A stretch of 64,000 nt of DNA from Aphrophora alni (GCA_963513935.1 OY740772.1:16648098-16712097); one strand, 5' to 3'; shown: positions 46,990-58,460, counted from the first letter of the stretch. Notes: generated from the sequence alone by a model not told the origin. Numbers and translations are program-made.

Positions 46990-48075
46990 TTTGGCATAGA
47001 GTACCTTCGACTGATGAAGTCCTCAAATGAGTATAAGGATCTGGACAACAAAAGTCGTGTTAGTCTACTCTTAAATGTTGTAGTTTTGAATTATTTTTAA
47101 GCTGTCTGGTTGTTTATTAATGGTACACCTACTTTTGATGGTACCTTTTTGTGCTTATTGAGGCTGTGTTGGTCTAACCTTAAGTAATTTCCGAATCGGG
47201 TACCAAAATCATGTGTGTCATTATTCAAAATAGTATGACACTTGTATTTAATGTACAATATTACTTCAAAAATGTACATACTAGGAAGTGTCAATACTCC
47301 CAGCTCTTGAAAAACATTTCTGGAGGTCCTAGATTATTTATACCTGTGATGCAAGCTTTACTGGGGGTTTTTTTTAGTGTAAAAAACCTTTTCACTTGCT
47401 GAATTCATGAATCACCCCATTATATGATTCCATGGTTGAAGTGAGGATGCATAAGCCTATTGTAGGCTATTAACATTGTGTAAAAGTTACAGTAATTTCT
47501 AAGATTTCTTAGTATAAAAATTACAGAGAATTTTTTTTTTTTTTTTAAACCAATACTACTGCCTACATGGCATTTCCAAGTTAGTCTGTTATCAATGACC
47601 AAACCTAGGAGTTTAGCAGAAGTCACCTCTTCTATTATCACCTAACATAACAGTTGGTTCAGGACTTCTTTTATTTAAATTAAAGTATAAATAGTTTGTT
47701 TTGTGTAGATTGAGAGTTACACTATTTTCTGTAAAGTACTGACATGCACCATTGACTTCAATAAAAGTAGTTTGTTCAAGGATTTGAGCATTTCTTGCTC
47801 CTTGTAGTTGTGTAATCTGCATACTGAACCAAATTATCAATACAGAGAGATGAATATAAATCATCTACATGTAGGCCTATGAAAGTAATAAAACAGATCT
47901 TAAGACTAAGCGTTGTGAACCCTTAAAGTTAATTTGATAGCCTTCCTCCAACCTGTACACATTGAGCCCTGTTGGACAGATAAGTGTCAATCCAAAATAA
48001 AGGTGTTCACTCTCACTCCACTCTGCTTAAGTTTCTTCAGCATTATTTTAATATATATTCCACTACAATGTCAGT
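46990..48075 (-). pseudogene. Non-LTR reverse transcriptase remnant 2 (palm to C-terminus)
   Basis: The minus strand shows, in order and with frameshifts: LKKLKQSGVR, WIDTYLSNRAQCVQVGGRLS (usual form W..SYL.NR.Q.V..G), a GVPQGS-like stretch reduced to GFTTLSLKI, DDLYSSLCIDNLVQYADYTT (catalytic YADD changed to YADY), NSVTLNLHKTNYLYFNL, KLLGLVIDNRLTWKCHV, LRNLRNYCNFYTMLIAYNRL, IDTLPSMYIFEVI-type sequence, THDFGTRFGNYLRLDQHSLN, VPSKVGVPLINN and FKSRLTRLLLSRSLYSFEDF. This is the full order of a jockey-clade RT from mid-palm to its C-terminal tail. A poly-T interruption at 47530-47546 falls inside the coding part. Inactive. Confidence 0.92.
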
Positions 48076-48220
48076 ATTACATGGCTTAAAATGGAAGTAA
48101 ATTTTAAAATTGTCAACATATAAATGGGATTGAATATATTTTTAATTGATTAAAAAAATTAAAAAATCTAAATAACTCAAAAAGGGGAAATTTTTATGAA
48201 AAATGTGAAGATACATTTTG

Positions 48221-48425
48221 TGTAGCTCTTTTAATTTCCTATCGGATATTGTAATTGTTTAACAATCGGACGAAGGATTACAGTAGAACTACACCCTTAG
48301 TTTGTCGGCCATGAAATCTATGGTAATAATGCATAGGCATTTCGTGCTCTTCAAATAATCCTTCGTCAGTTTTTTTTTTTTTTTTTGACAATTACAATAT
48401 TAGATAAAAATTAAAAGAGCTACAA
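48221..48425. repeat. Inverted repeat, about 65-bp arms
   Basis: GTAGCTCTTTTAATTTCCTA with TATTGTAATTGTTTAACAAT and CGAAGGATTA at the left, matched in reverse at 48356-48425. On the minus strand CTGACGA and, 19 bases later, GAAA-TGC-CTAT-GCA-TT recall the hammerhead core and a stem III, but no stem II or stem I can be drawn. Confidence 0.75.
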
Positions 48426-48744
48426 AAATCTCATATTATTTTTCGTAAAAAAATTAAGCAGTCGCCATTTTGAAACGGGTTGAATTAGGTTGGTTTTTTT
48501 CCCGAATAGTTATTTAACTTGCCAAGAGAAAAATATCCGTATCCGTTCTGAAGATAAAAAATATTATGTTAAAAAAATTAAAAAATGGCGGATATTTGGG
48601 AACTATGTTTATAGCTACTTTTTCTTGGTTTTTATGTGGGAAACCACCACCTGAATTTTGTAAACACAATTTTGCAACACCCTGTATAAATGCTTATTCA
48701 AAAACTCATCGTGACTTTATGGGACACTCTACATTGTATCTTGG

Positions 48745-48932
48745 AGGGTCACAGTGAATACTGGCAATTCCGAAGGATCCCAGCTGTATCTACACCTTTT
48801 TCATATAGTCTTGGGTTGGATCCTTCTCTTTCGTATTTACTCTTGGGTCTCTCTTGACCAGCTCTTTTACTCTTCCGACCCTGACACTATTAGAGTATGC
48901 AAGTTTAGGAAGTCTTTATTTTATGTCCTTTT
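48745..48932 (+). mobile_element. Family C SINE-like element cut by family A
   Basis: Head GAATACTGGCAATTCCGA, then GATCCCAGCTGTATCTACAC and GACCCTGACACTATTAGAGT. It stops at TTATGTCCTTTT, where the family A terminus TACTTACCCAGG begins. Confidence 0.7.
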
Positions 48933-49810
48933 TACTTACCCAGGATAATTTGCTAATCGTTAACAATTTCGACAGCTGTTTGTTTGATTAATCTTACGTT
49001 TTTCACAGCCTTAGGAAACAGAAAAAGTGATTTTAGACAGGGCGTCCGTCGCCGTTGTCTTCTGTACGTAACTACGATAGCGGCCAAAAAATAAATTGGA
49101 ACATGAAATGTATTATTAGGGACTATAATATATAGTATAATATAAATACACAGTGAAATTGAGAAAAAACGAAAATGTCAAAATTTCGGTCGTTTTAAAC
49201 AGTTTTGCTCAAATCTTATATGTTATGAAACTTATAACGCACTAAATTAGTTACACATTTACAAATTTCAATTCTGCATGTAACGTTACCAACCACACTT
49301 CTCTATGATGAGAAATAGTGAAGTTATTATCAAAAATGACCTCAATAAAATGTGAAAGTATAGTTACGAGATGCGGCAGTGCCGAGTCACGAGCGAAGCG
49401 AGTGAAGAATGTTCAATATCTAAGAGGCTCGTTGGGGGTGATATACACAATTACGAAGTTTAGAAAACCTGTAAGACCTTTTGATATACGAATACAATTT
49501 ATTGTCTATTTCATATTGCCTTAGGTCTGGCACGGTAACGGGACCTGAGGGGCTTGTTGCCGGCCTGGCCAATAACAGGCCGGTGGGTGTAGCTGCAGCT
49601 CTGCTATGTCGTCACGCGAGGAAAGTGAAAGTAACCCACCCCCAGTCACCGCCAAACTTGACAACGGCGCAACCAAACTCTCCCTTCCCAACGCTAGACC
49701 CAGACCTAAAGCAATATTAAATAGACAATAACATTTCCTACACGGCTCAATAAACCAACTTTTGAGAATTTTATTTAGAAGATTTGCTTGTAATTATATT
49801 GTATGATGGT
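48933..49810 (+). repeat. Family A element carrying a 227-bp MITE
   Basis: Opens TACTTACCCAGGATAAT and keeps GACAGGGCGTCCGTCGCC, CAATTCTGCATGTAACGTTA, GTGCCGAGTCACGAGCGAAG and, after the MITE, ACATTTCCTACACGGCTC with TTTAGAAGATTTGCTTG. The far inverted end is not preserved. Confidence 0.76.
49502..49728. mobile_element. 227-bp TA-flanked MITE nested in family A
   Basis: Inverted ends TTGTCTATTTCATATTGC and its near complement (about 30 bp, continuing CCTTAGGTCTGG). TA occurs at 49500-49501 and 49729-49730. Removing the element plus one TA restores ACAATTTAACATTTCC, exactly the sequence of uninterrupted family A copies. It is GC-rich compared with everything around it. The frame at 49481-49720 is incidental. 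Confidence 0.9.
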
Positions 49811-49964
49811 GCCCATTAAATTGTTTTTTAAGGTAGGTAACGATGACGGAGAGGTTTTTCGGTTTTAAACGTCAAGAAAATAATTGTAAAAAAGTCGAAG
49901 GCCAATTTAATAGACTATCCATTAGGATACAATCTTGTTGAGCACTGTGGTGAAATTCACAATA

Positions 49965-50175
49965 ATAATTCGAATTTGCCCCTAACCACAATCACTAGAA
50001 ACTTAATAAAACACAATTATCTGGTTAATTGTTCTTTATTAATTATTTCCACTTAAAGGGTACATTTCGATAACATGGTTATCATCATCGGAGGGTCTTG
50101 CTTATAAACTAAATCTAACCTTACATATCTACTAATGAAATAAAATTCATTGGGCAAATTCGAATTATTATTATT
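49965..50175. repeat. Inverted-end segment with a hammerhead-like half-site
   Basis: ATAATAATTCGAATTTGCCC near 49965 is complemented by GGGCAAATTCGAATTATTAT near 50153. In between, on the minus strand (about 50048-50092), are CCCT, CCGATGA, T, GATAAC-CAT-GTTATC, GAAA and TGTACC, almost identical to 60889-60933 but without the closing stem I strand. Confidence 0.6.
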
Positions 50176-50662
50176 TATTAGGACTAACCATTATAGTACT
50201 AAATATTTTGTTGCAAATGTTCTTATTCTTAATTTACCACAAATCAAGCAGATACTAATTTATTACTATAGAAATGTTATTCTTAAGATTTGATTTGAAA
50301 TAAAAAAAACAATCTTGTCTAAGCACCTTACCACTTGAGACCGAGTATGCATATTGCCCAGCCATTACAGCTAATAGTTAAGCTATTGTATAATGGAGCT
50401 ATTTTTGACTAAACAGACTGAATGATTTATGCTCTCTAATAAAAAATCTACTCAGTCTATTTTTGGCGTTACGGTACTGAGAATTTGAAACCAATCATTG
50501 TTACGATTATTATTAAACCATTGCGAACAATCAAGTTAAAATGATCGTATTCTAAATATTAAGCTGTGACAGTTATTAGGCTTGAAGTTAGTTAAGAATA
50601 TTTTGAAATTCTGGGACCAACTACGATCAATGCATCAGTGATAAATATATTAATATTTTATA

Positions 50663-51187
50663 CAGGATCTACAAAAATCCCGGAACTAATAACTTTTGAA
50701 GCTGAATGTTTAGAAATAAATTTTGGTGAATTGGTTATTAATTTTCGTATTATTTTACATCAAAACTAACAAAAAATGTGAAGATAACACATAGTCGACT
50801 TCCTTTGCATTGTCCGTCTATCCGTCTATCCGTCATTTTGTTCTTTTATAAAATTGAGTTCAGAATTTAAGCATTTTGCACGTTTTGTATTACAATTGTA
50901 CAAAACTAAAACTTTATTTCTATGATGTTCCAAATTGGCAGTGGTTAAATTTTTAAAAAATTAACTGTCGTGGAGATATTCGACGTTTATGGTTTTAAAC
51001 GGCCGCCATTTTGAAAAGTGTAGCGACTATCCACAAAGTAGCAACTAACATGAAGAAATGTGTTGAGGCGTGTGTTGCAGCAGATGTGGGACATTTCCAG
51101 CTTCACTCCCTCTCCTTCCATCTTAAGCTTAATCGCTCTTCTCTGCGTCCATGAAAACCGTCAGATCATTTTGTCGCTCCCTGTATC
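50663..51187. mobile_element. Possible CAGG-ended MITE
   Basis: Starts TACAGGATCTACAAAAATCC and ends GTCGCTCCCTGTA; an internal GGCCGCCATTTTGAAAAG block also occurs in the elements near 58161 and 62008. The ends are only loosely complementary. Confidence 0.4.
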
Positions 51188-51197
51188 ATCTATTACA

Positions 51198-51742
51198 GTA
51201 GCCTCAGAGTAGGAGTGTGTCTCGTGTAATGGGCGTGTCCTCCCTTCTACTTGCTTCCTTAGCCTGACTTGACGGTACAACCCATTCCAAGAAAACTAGG
51301 AACACAAATTACTGCTTAGCTACATTTAATTCGTAAAGTTACAACATCTTGACAGACTTTTGTAAACGTTTTATTCTTATTTACACCGAAAAGAAACGAA
51401 AGTATGGTACGCGTTTACACAGAAGCATTTGAGGTCTATATATTTTTTATTGGGGTTGTACCGCTGAAAGTAGCCTTAGAGTAGGAGTGTGTCTGGTGTA
51501 ATGGGCGTTTCCTCCCTTCTACTTGCTTCCTTAGCCTGACTTGACGGTACAACCCATTCCATGAAAACTAAGTACACAAATTACTGCTTAGCTACATTTA
51601 ATTCCTAAAGTTACAACATCGTGACAGACTTTTGTAAACGTTTTATTATTTACACCGATAAAAGAAACGAAAGTATGGTACGCTTTTACACAGAAGCATT
51701 TGAGGTCTGTATTTTTTTATTGGGGTTGTACCGCTGAAAGTA
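51198..51742. repeat. Tandem duplication, two 272-bp units
   Basis: GTAGCCT.AGAGTAGGAGTGT begins both units (51198 and 51470), and both end TGGGGTTGTACCGCTGAAA. Differences are a handful of substitutions and small indels. No frame is conserved between them. Confidence 0.9.
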
Positions 51743-52960
51743 AACGCAACAAACAAAGTGTGGGGTCCCTCTTTTCCTCTCCACTCGACACATTCCTACC
51801 TTGAGGATACTGTACCTGCTGTTAGTCTTGCATTTATTTCGTCTTTGCTATTATTTCTTTCTGTCAGCACAGCTCCCAAATACTTGAATTCTCACACCTT
51901 TTTGAAACGTAATTTATCCATTTATAACGCTAAGACAGTTCGAACCTGAGCTCAACCTTAGTAGTGATCATATCCTTGGTCTCACTTTCATTTATCGAGA
52001 GCCGGATTTATATCTTTGAACTATTTAAAAGTCTCCTTTAGTATTTGCTGATCTTTCTCTAAAAAATAGGGAATCATCTGTCAAGCATCGCCCTTTCGAC
52101 TGTTCTTCAGGTATACTAATCAAAAACAGTGGTTCAGTAATAGAGTTAGGCTAACTAGCTTTCTATTTAATGATTTAAACATTCACAATACATATATTTA
52201 TACAGTCACAATTTCATCTTATCTCAACTGATCTTTAAATGTATACAATCAACATAAATCCAGAATGGTTCCCCTACAGTTTTCTTTTTATATCAAACAC
52301 TTACAAGCTTCAAAGATTTGCTCACTTTGAATAACATACTCTAACACTATATTAAATAATTATGTAGAGTGCACATCCCCTGGTTTCAGGTCTTAACACC
52401 TTCTCTCGTGGCCATTAACGTCATTTTACGTTAATGTATTCGTTGAGGATTTCAAAATCACCCTTAGTCACGTATTAAATGTCTCTATAATGCTTGTTTA
52501 TAGACGATGAAAAGATGGTGTGAGATTGAATTCTAAACATTTTCCCAGTGTTTTTTTATAGAAGTAAATTCACATGTAGTAGATCTACTCTAAAACCACC
52601 CAAAGTCCGTTTTGTTTACGCTATTTCTTTCAGTAGTACACCCGATATAAACAAATTACAAAAATAAATTGTCAAAAATTACATGATCAATCACTACCCA
52701 CACATATTTCCAGACTCCTATTTATAATTCAAGTGCATGGACACACCTGTACTCTAAATCTGTACATTAAAGTGTTTGTTATTAAACTTTACTGGTGATA
52801 ATGCAGATTAGAAAAGCTTGTTCATTTTGTTATCGAAATAAAATGTTACCATATCAAACATTTTTATATTGTTAATTTAGAAAAGCTTTTATTCTCTAAT
52901 CAATTAAATAAATAAAAGAAGTAACATATTTATTGCATTAAAAGTTATCTAATAGGTATA
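51743..52960. other. AT-rich DNA, no gene seen
   Basis: A short inverted TTAACGTCATTTTACGTTAA lies near 52418. The frame at 51758-51949 has no family resemblance. Confidence 0.4.
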
Positions 52961-52964
52961 CCAG

Positions 52965-53020
52965 CCGTGTTGGGGACGGACGAATGAGATAGTTTGTGCA
53001 ATGTTTTTGGATCGTTTATT
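52965..53020 (-). repeat. Family B terminal fragment
   Basis: GGACGGACGAATGAGATAG with TTTGTGCAATGTTTTTGG. Confidence 0.5.
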
Positions 53021-53172
53021 TACCAAGCGTTGCTCAGTCTACCATGCGATTAAAGATCGGAAACTGTTTAATAAAACGGGAATATTGTAATTAAAAAAAT
53101 AGTCTAATAATTTGTATATTATATAAACACAAACGTCTTTGTCCTCTAACATTTTCCATTTTGTTCATCGTA

Positions 53173-53273
53173 TTACTTAACCAGTATACGAAGTATAAGA
53201 TACGACATGGCAATATACTACAATTCTGCATGTAATGGAACCAATCTCACAACTTCTTAATACAAGAGCCGGG
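53173..53273 (+). repeat. Family A fragment leading into the satellite
   Basis: TACTTAACCAGTATACGAAG, then CAATTCTGCATGTAATGGAA and CCAATCTCAC.ACTTCT, then GCCGGGAGAGTCGAATCACC: the expected internal order of family A, with some deletions. It is continuous with the first 55-bp satellite unit. Confidence 0.75.
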
Positions 53274-54918
53274 AGAGTCGAATCACCGACACGAGCGTAG
53301 CCTCCTTCGTACAGCTTTGTGACCCACCAAGGTCAAGTCACCGACACGAGCGTAGCCTCCTTCGTACAGCTTTGTGACCCGTCAAGTCACTGTTACGAGC
53401 GTAGCCTCCTTCGTACAGCTTTGTGACCCACCAAGGTCAAGTCACCGACACGAGCGTAGCCTCCTTCGTACAGCTTTGTGACCCACCAAGGTCAAGTCAC
53501 CGACACGAGCGTAGCCTCCTTCGTACAGCTTTGTGACCCACCAAGGTCAAGTCACTGATACGAGCGTAGCCTCCTTCGTACAGCTTTGTGACCCACCAAG
53601 GTCAAGTCACTGATACGAGCGTAGCCTCCTTCGTACAGCTTTGTGACCCACCAAGGTCAAGTCACCGACACGAGCGTAGCCTCCTTCGTACAGCTTTGTG
53701 ACCCACCAAGGTCAAGTCACTGATACGAGCGTAGCCTCCTTCGTACAGCTTTGTGACCCGTCAAGTCACTGTTACGAGCGTAGCCTCCTTCGTACAGCTT
53801 TGTGACCCACCAAGGTCAAGTCACTGATACGAGCGTAGCCTCCTTCGTACAGCTGTGTGACCCACCAAGGTCAAGTCACTGATACGAGCGTAGCCTCCTT
53901 CGTACAGCTTTGTGACCCACCAAGGTCAAGTCACTGATACGAGCGTAGCCTCCTTCGTACAGCTTTGTGACCCAACAAGGTCAAGTCACTGATACGAGCG
54001 TAGCCTCCTTCGTACAGCTTTGTGACCCGTCAAGTCACTGTTACGAGCGTAGCCTCCTTCGTACAGCTTTGTGACCCAACAAGGTCAAGTCACTGATACG
54101 AGCGTAGCCTCCTTCGTACAGCTGTGTGACCCAACAAGGTCAAGTCACTGATACGAGCGTAGCCTCCTTCGTACAGCTGTGTGACCCACCAAGGTCAAGT
54201 CACTGATACGAGCGTAGCCTCCTTCGTACAGCTGTGTGACCCAACAAGGTCAAGTCACTGATACGAGCGTAGCCTCCTTCGTACAGCTTTGTGACCCAAC
54301 AAGGTCAAGTCACTGATACGAGCGTAGCCTCCTTCGTACAGCTGTGTGACCCAACAAGGTCAAGTCACTGATACGAGCGTAGCCTCCTTCGTACAGCTGT
54401 GTGACCCACCAAGGTCAAGTCACTGATACGAGCGTAGCCTCCTTCGTACAGCTGTGTGACCCAACAAGGTCAAGTCACTGATACGAGCGTAGCCTCCTCC
54501 GTACAGCTGTGTGACCCCCCAAGGTCAAGTCACTGATACGAGCGTAGCCTCCTTCGTACAGCTGTGTGACCCCCCAAGGTCAAGTCACTGATACGAGCGT
54601 AGCCTCCTTCGTACAGCTGTGTGACCCACCAAGGTCAAGTCACTGAAACGAGCGTAGCCTCCTTCGTACAGCTTTGTGACCCAACAAGGTCAAGTCACTG
54701 AAACGGGCGTAGCCTCCTTCGTACAGCTTTGTGACCCATCAAGGTCAAGTCACTGATACGAGCGTAGCCTCCTTCGTACAGCTGTGTGACCCACCAAGGT
54801 CAAGTCACTGATACGAGCGTAGCCTCCTTCGTACAGCTTTGTGACCCATCAAGGTCAAGTCACTGATACGAGCGTAGCCTCCTTCGTACAGCTGTGTGAC
54901 CCACCAAGGTCAAGTCAC
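53274..54918 (+). repeat. 55-bp satellite array, about 30 units
   Basis: The unit has GTCAC(C/T)GA(C/T)ACGAGCG, TAGCCTCCTTCGTACAGCT and TTGTGACCCACCAAGGTCAA. A 49-bp variant with ACCCGTCAA and CTGTTACG begins at 53381, 53760 and 54029; the spacings are exactly 379 (6x55+49) and 269 (4x55+49). Early units carry CCGACAC, later ones CTGATAC, and T/G at TT(or G)TGTG is clustered, which shows local homogenisation. It arose from family A (see findings). The frame running out of it at 54841-55035 is not a gene. Confidence 0.96.
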
Positions 54919-56340
54919 AAATATAGAATGTGCAAATTCTGCCTTGGTGTTAATAGTCATTCCTTGGTGTTATTAGTTCATTTACTGAAATTGAAGTTTT
55001 TTAAAAATAGAAAATTATTAGACAAAAATGTTTAAAATACTTAGGATAAATACTTTTTCTCCTTTATCACAGCCGTTAAGATAATAGCCTCAATAATGGG
55101 ATTTTTTAACGATTTAACTTTTAACTGTGTTCTATTGTTTAACTTTGGTGGTTTCAAATTTCTCATAAGTACTTTTAATTTAATGCGTCGGTTGGTAAAC
55201 CTGATACTGACAGACTCTAGAGTCTAGAGGATACTGCACTGCATAGCCTCAATTCAGTTAATTATTTAAACATTCAGTAAAACGTGTTTGTGATCAAATA
55301 TTAGGTCCTAATGTTAAACTTATGAATTATAGTTTGAAAATTATGGGGTGGTTTTAATCCTGTTAAAGACTTTCCAAAATGTTTCGTACTGGACTAGATT
55401 TAAGCTCAACCAGGTGTGTTGAATTATTATAGTTGATGGACCTAATCAGCTGTTAAAAATCATGTTTCACACCGGTCTAAATTAGTTCAAACCTATCTTT
55501 GTGTTGAACTATTAAAACTGATGGATCCAATCGGCTGTGAGTATTCGTGATCTATTATATTTACTGCGCATGCGCGAACGTTGATTGATAAGATTTATAT
55601 ATTTTTTGTAATAACTCAGTTTATTTTTAAGATATCAATATGAAATAAAGTCTAAAAGTGTTTTTGAAAAATACTACTATAAGCTTGTAAAGTTTCATTG
55701 AGATCGGTTCAGTTGATACTGTGAACAAACATCGACCTTTACGCTTATAATTTCCTTATGGGAGAAATACATAGGTAAACCTTGTTATTGTCAACTTCTA
55801 ATTGAGATATCGGAAAAAAATCAGCGGTAAAACCTTCTTTTTAAGTGGAAACTATGGTGTTATTAATTCTCGTTAAAATCGGTTCAATAGTTTTTATGAT
55901 CTGAGAGGACAAACATAGACCCCCTCCTGTAGATTTATTATTATTATTATTATAGATAATCACACATAAGACAATATGGCGTAAGCCAGAGAAAATAATT
56001 CAATGAAAAAGAATGCCTCTATTTAATGTTGTATATAGGATCAATAGTTTATAAGATACACTAACAGTCCATGATAAAGTGGTAATTTATATACCAAAAA
56101 CAAAACCATATCACATTTTGTTAACGTATTTTGTAGTTAAAATGCTACCCATTCCATTTGTATAAGAAATGCAGGCTCATCAACAGATGCTATTTCCAGC
56201 GACAGCGTCTCCTTGAAATATGCAGGAATATAATAACCTGATCTTCATAACTTAGACCTTTGTGACGTTTCTGTTATACTAAATCTAAACTTTATCCTGC
56301 GTAATCATTGCACGAAATCGGTTTCTCTTTCTTTCTTGTA
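54919..56340. other. AT-rich DNA, no gene seen
   Basis: Holds an inverted CTCTAGAGTCTAGAG near 55217 and two similar blocks (GTGTTGAA.TATTA.A.TGATGGA) near 55430 and 55505. No exon. Confidence 0.4.
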
Positions 56341-56584
56341 CACTTGAATTTTGTATTTGAATTTTTTTAAAGTGAAAAACCAGCTTATACCTTCTCTATT
56401 AAAAATATCAGGTGATAGAGTTACTTTTGTTAGATTGAGTAGAAGGTACGGCAGGAAACTTACCAGTGTACAAAAAAACAACGGTATTTATTGGCGATCC
56501 TATTTTGTTTTTACTGCCGTTTTGGCTTTGAAACATTGTAAATTATTTCGCTTTAGAATAATTATAGAATACGATACATCAAGG

Positions 56585-56863
56585 TTAAAAAACACACCCT
56601 TTTTCGGATAGTCTCTTACACTTTTGCAGTACTTTTGTACACATCAATGATTTTGACAAGCTTTTTTCCTCTAGATTCGTTATGAAATTTACGAGATCTT
56701 TGGGATCAACAGTCTTAAAGATTTCATTCGCTATAAAAGTTCTTCCTTTAGGCTCGTTACGAAACACGACCTTGGAATCATCTCCTCTTGAAACTTTAGT
56801 AAAAGTTCTTCCAAATACGCTACGTAGTCCTTGAAACTTTAGACCTTGTAAAAGTTCTTCCAA
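56585..56863 (-). other. Unassigned 92-codon frame entering the 49-bp array
   Basis: The minus-strand frame starts inside the last minisatellite units (EELLQGLKFQG) and continues in non-repeat sequence as SRGDDSKVVFRNEPKGRTF, NEIFKTVDPKDLVNFITNLE and KSLSKSLMCTKVLQKC. The non-repeat part is hydrophilic and protein-like. GGAAGAACTTTTA occurs in it outside the array, suggesting the minisatellite unit was born from this sequence. I know no homologue. One of the three array frames has a stop per unit, so the repeat is not coding throughout. Confidence 0.3.
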
Positions 56864-57568
56864 GTACGCTACGTTGTCCTTGAAACTTTAGACCTTGTAA
56901 AAATTCTTCCAAATACGCTATGTTGTCCTTGAAACTTTAGATCTTGTAAAAGTTCTTCCAAATACGCTACGCTGTCCTTGAAACTTTAGATCTTGTAAAA
57001 GTTCTTCCAAGTACGCTACGTTGTCCTTGAAACTTTAGACCTTGTAAAAGTTCTTCCAAATACGCTACGTTGTCCTTGAAACTTTAGACCTTGTAAAAGT
57101 TCTTCCAAGTACGCTACGTTGTCCTTGAAACTTTAGACCTTGTAAAAGTTCTTCCAAATACGCTACGTTGTCCTTGAAACTTTAGATCTTGTAAAAGTTC
57201 TTCCAAGTACGCTACGTTGTCCTTGAAACTTTAGACCTTGTAAAAGTTCTTCCAAATACGCTACGTTGTCCTTGAAACTTTAGATCATCTTGTAAAAGTT
57301 CTTCCAAGTACGCTACGTTGTCCTTGAAACTTTAGATCTTGTAAAAGTTTTTCCAAGTACGCTACGTTGTCCTTGAAACTTTAGACGTTGTAAAAGTTCT
57401 TCCAAATACGCTACGTTGTCCTTGAAACTTTAGACCTTGTAAAAGTTCTTCCAAATACGCTACGTTGTCCTTGAAACTTTAGACCTTGTAAAAGTTCTTC
57501 CAAATACGCTACGTTGTCCTTGACACTTTAGACCTTGTAAAAGTTCTTCCAAATACGCTACGTTGTTT
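56799..57568. repeat. 49-bp minisatellite, about 16 units
   Basis: The unit has GTAAAAGTTCTTCCAA, (A/G)TACGCTACGTTGTCC and TTGAAACTTTAGACCTT. The period is exactly 49 at 56799, 56848 and 56897. Alternation of CCAAATACG and CCAAGTACG gives a partial two-unit rhythm. One unit near 57284 has an ATC insertion. Right edge at ACGTTGTTTGCGCC. Confidence 0.95.
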
Positions 57569-57954
57569 GCGCCTTCGTTCCATAGTGCAAGACCCAAAAC
57601 CTCTCGTTCTACCTACCACAATATTTTACTGATGTCTTGCGCAGTGTCAAATCAGCAGATCTATTACTCTACGCAGAGTGGATTTTCTCTCTGATAGATT
57701 CACCGAATCCTGGAAGGGAACCTACTTGAGAGTTGTGGGGGGGGGGGGCGGAAACATCCTACGTCTACATATTATAGTTAACTGTGAACGAGACTCTGAG
57801 TAAAGGGCCCTAGAATTTGTCGAAGTCTAAAATGAGGAGCTCATTGTAAAAGTGTTAAGAATAAAAAAATCCAACAATGGGCGATAGTTGAAATGACCAT
57901 GCGTAAATACTTTCAGTTTAAAGTTCGGAAATGTTCCAAACCTTACATTATATA

Positions 57955-58062
57955 AATGACGCAAGAAAATAGCACAAACTTTCTCATTCATCCACAAAAA
58001 TAAATGAGCAACTATGTGCCATCATGATACTTATCTAGCCCCATCATTTAATGTAAAACAAG
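57955..58062. repeat. Family B and family A end fragments side by side
   Basis: GCACAAACTTTCTCATTCATC (family B terminus) is followed at 58018 by GCCATCATGATACTTATCTA and GCCCCATCATTTAATG, the reverse end of family A. Confidence 0.6.
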
Positions 58063-58159
58063 CAGTATCTAAATGGAGTAATCTAAATGGTATACTTATT
58101 TAGTTAATCCAAAAATTATCACCCCCTGCAGTTCTAAAGAAGGATGGTTTTTGTGAAAT

Positions 58160-58460
58160 ATACAGGGTGTCCCGGAACTCTCTGGAACTTTTCATAAAAA
58201 AAATGTTCCTTAGGTCGAGACAAACATATTTCACAATATAAACATGGTCTCCGGTGACTAGTTTTCCGTCTGTCGGTCTGTAGGCTACATGTGTTTTTTA
58301 CAAAGGATTTTATAATTCAAGATTTATTTAAGATAGAAACTTAAAATTTGGTATAAATATGTACCAGGTAGAATAAATGTATAAAATTTCGTTGCTGGAA
58401 CTAAATCCATTTCAAAATGGCGGCCGTTTAAATGTTTTAGTGTCAAATTCCACGAAAACC
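58160..58460. mobile_element. CAGGGTG MITE-like fragment
   Basis: TACAGGGTGTCCCGGAACTC opens it, and TTTCAAAATGGCGGCCG with AAATGTTTTAGTGTC follows, as in related elements. A matching right end was not found. Confidence 0.45.

Noticed and set aside
48221..48425. Hammerhead call at the CTGACGA..GAAA of this inverted repeat
   Set aside because: A 4-bp stem III can be drawn, but the stem II and stem I strands are not complementary, so it is listed only as an inverted repeat.
53274..54918. CRISPR array or tandem protein repeat
   Set aside because: Units are directly contiguous without unique spacers, the genome is eukaryotic, and the 55-bp period shifts frame each unit.
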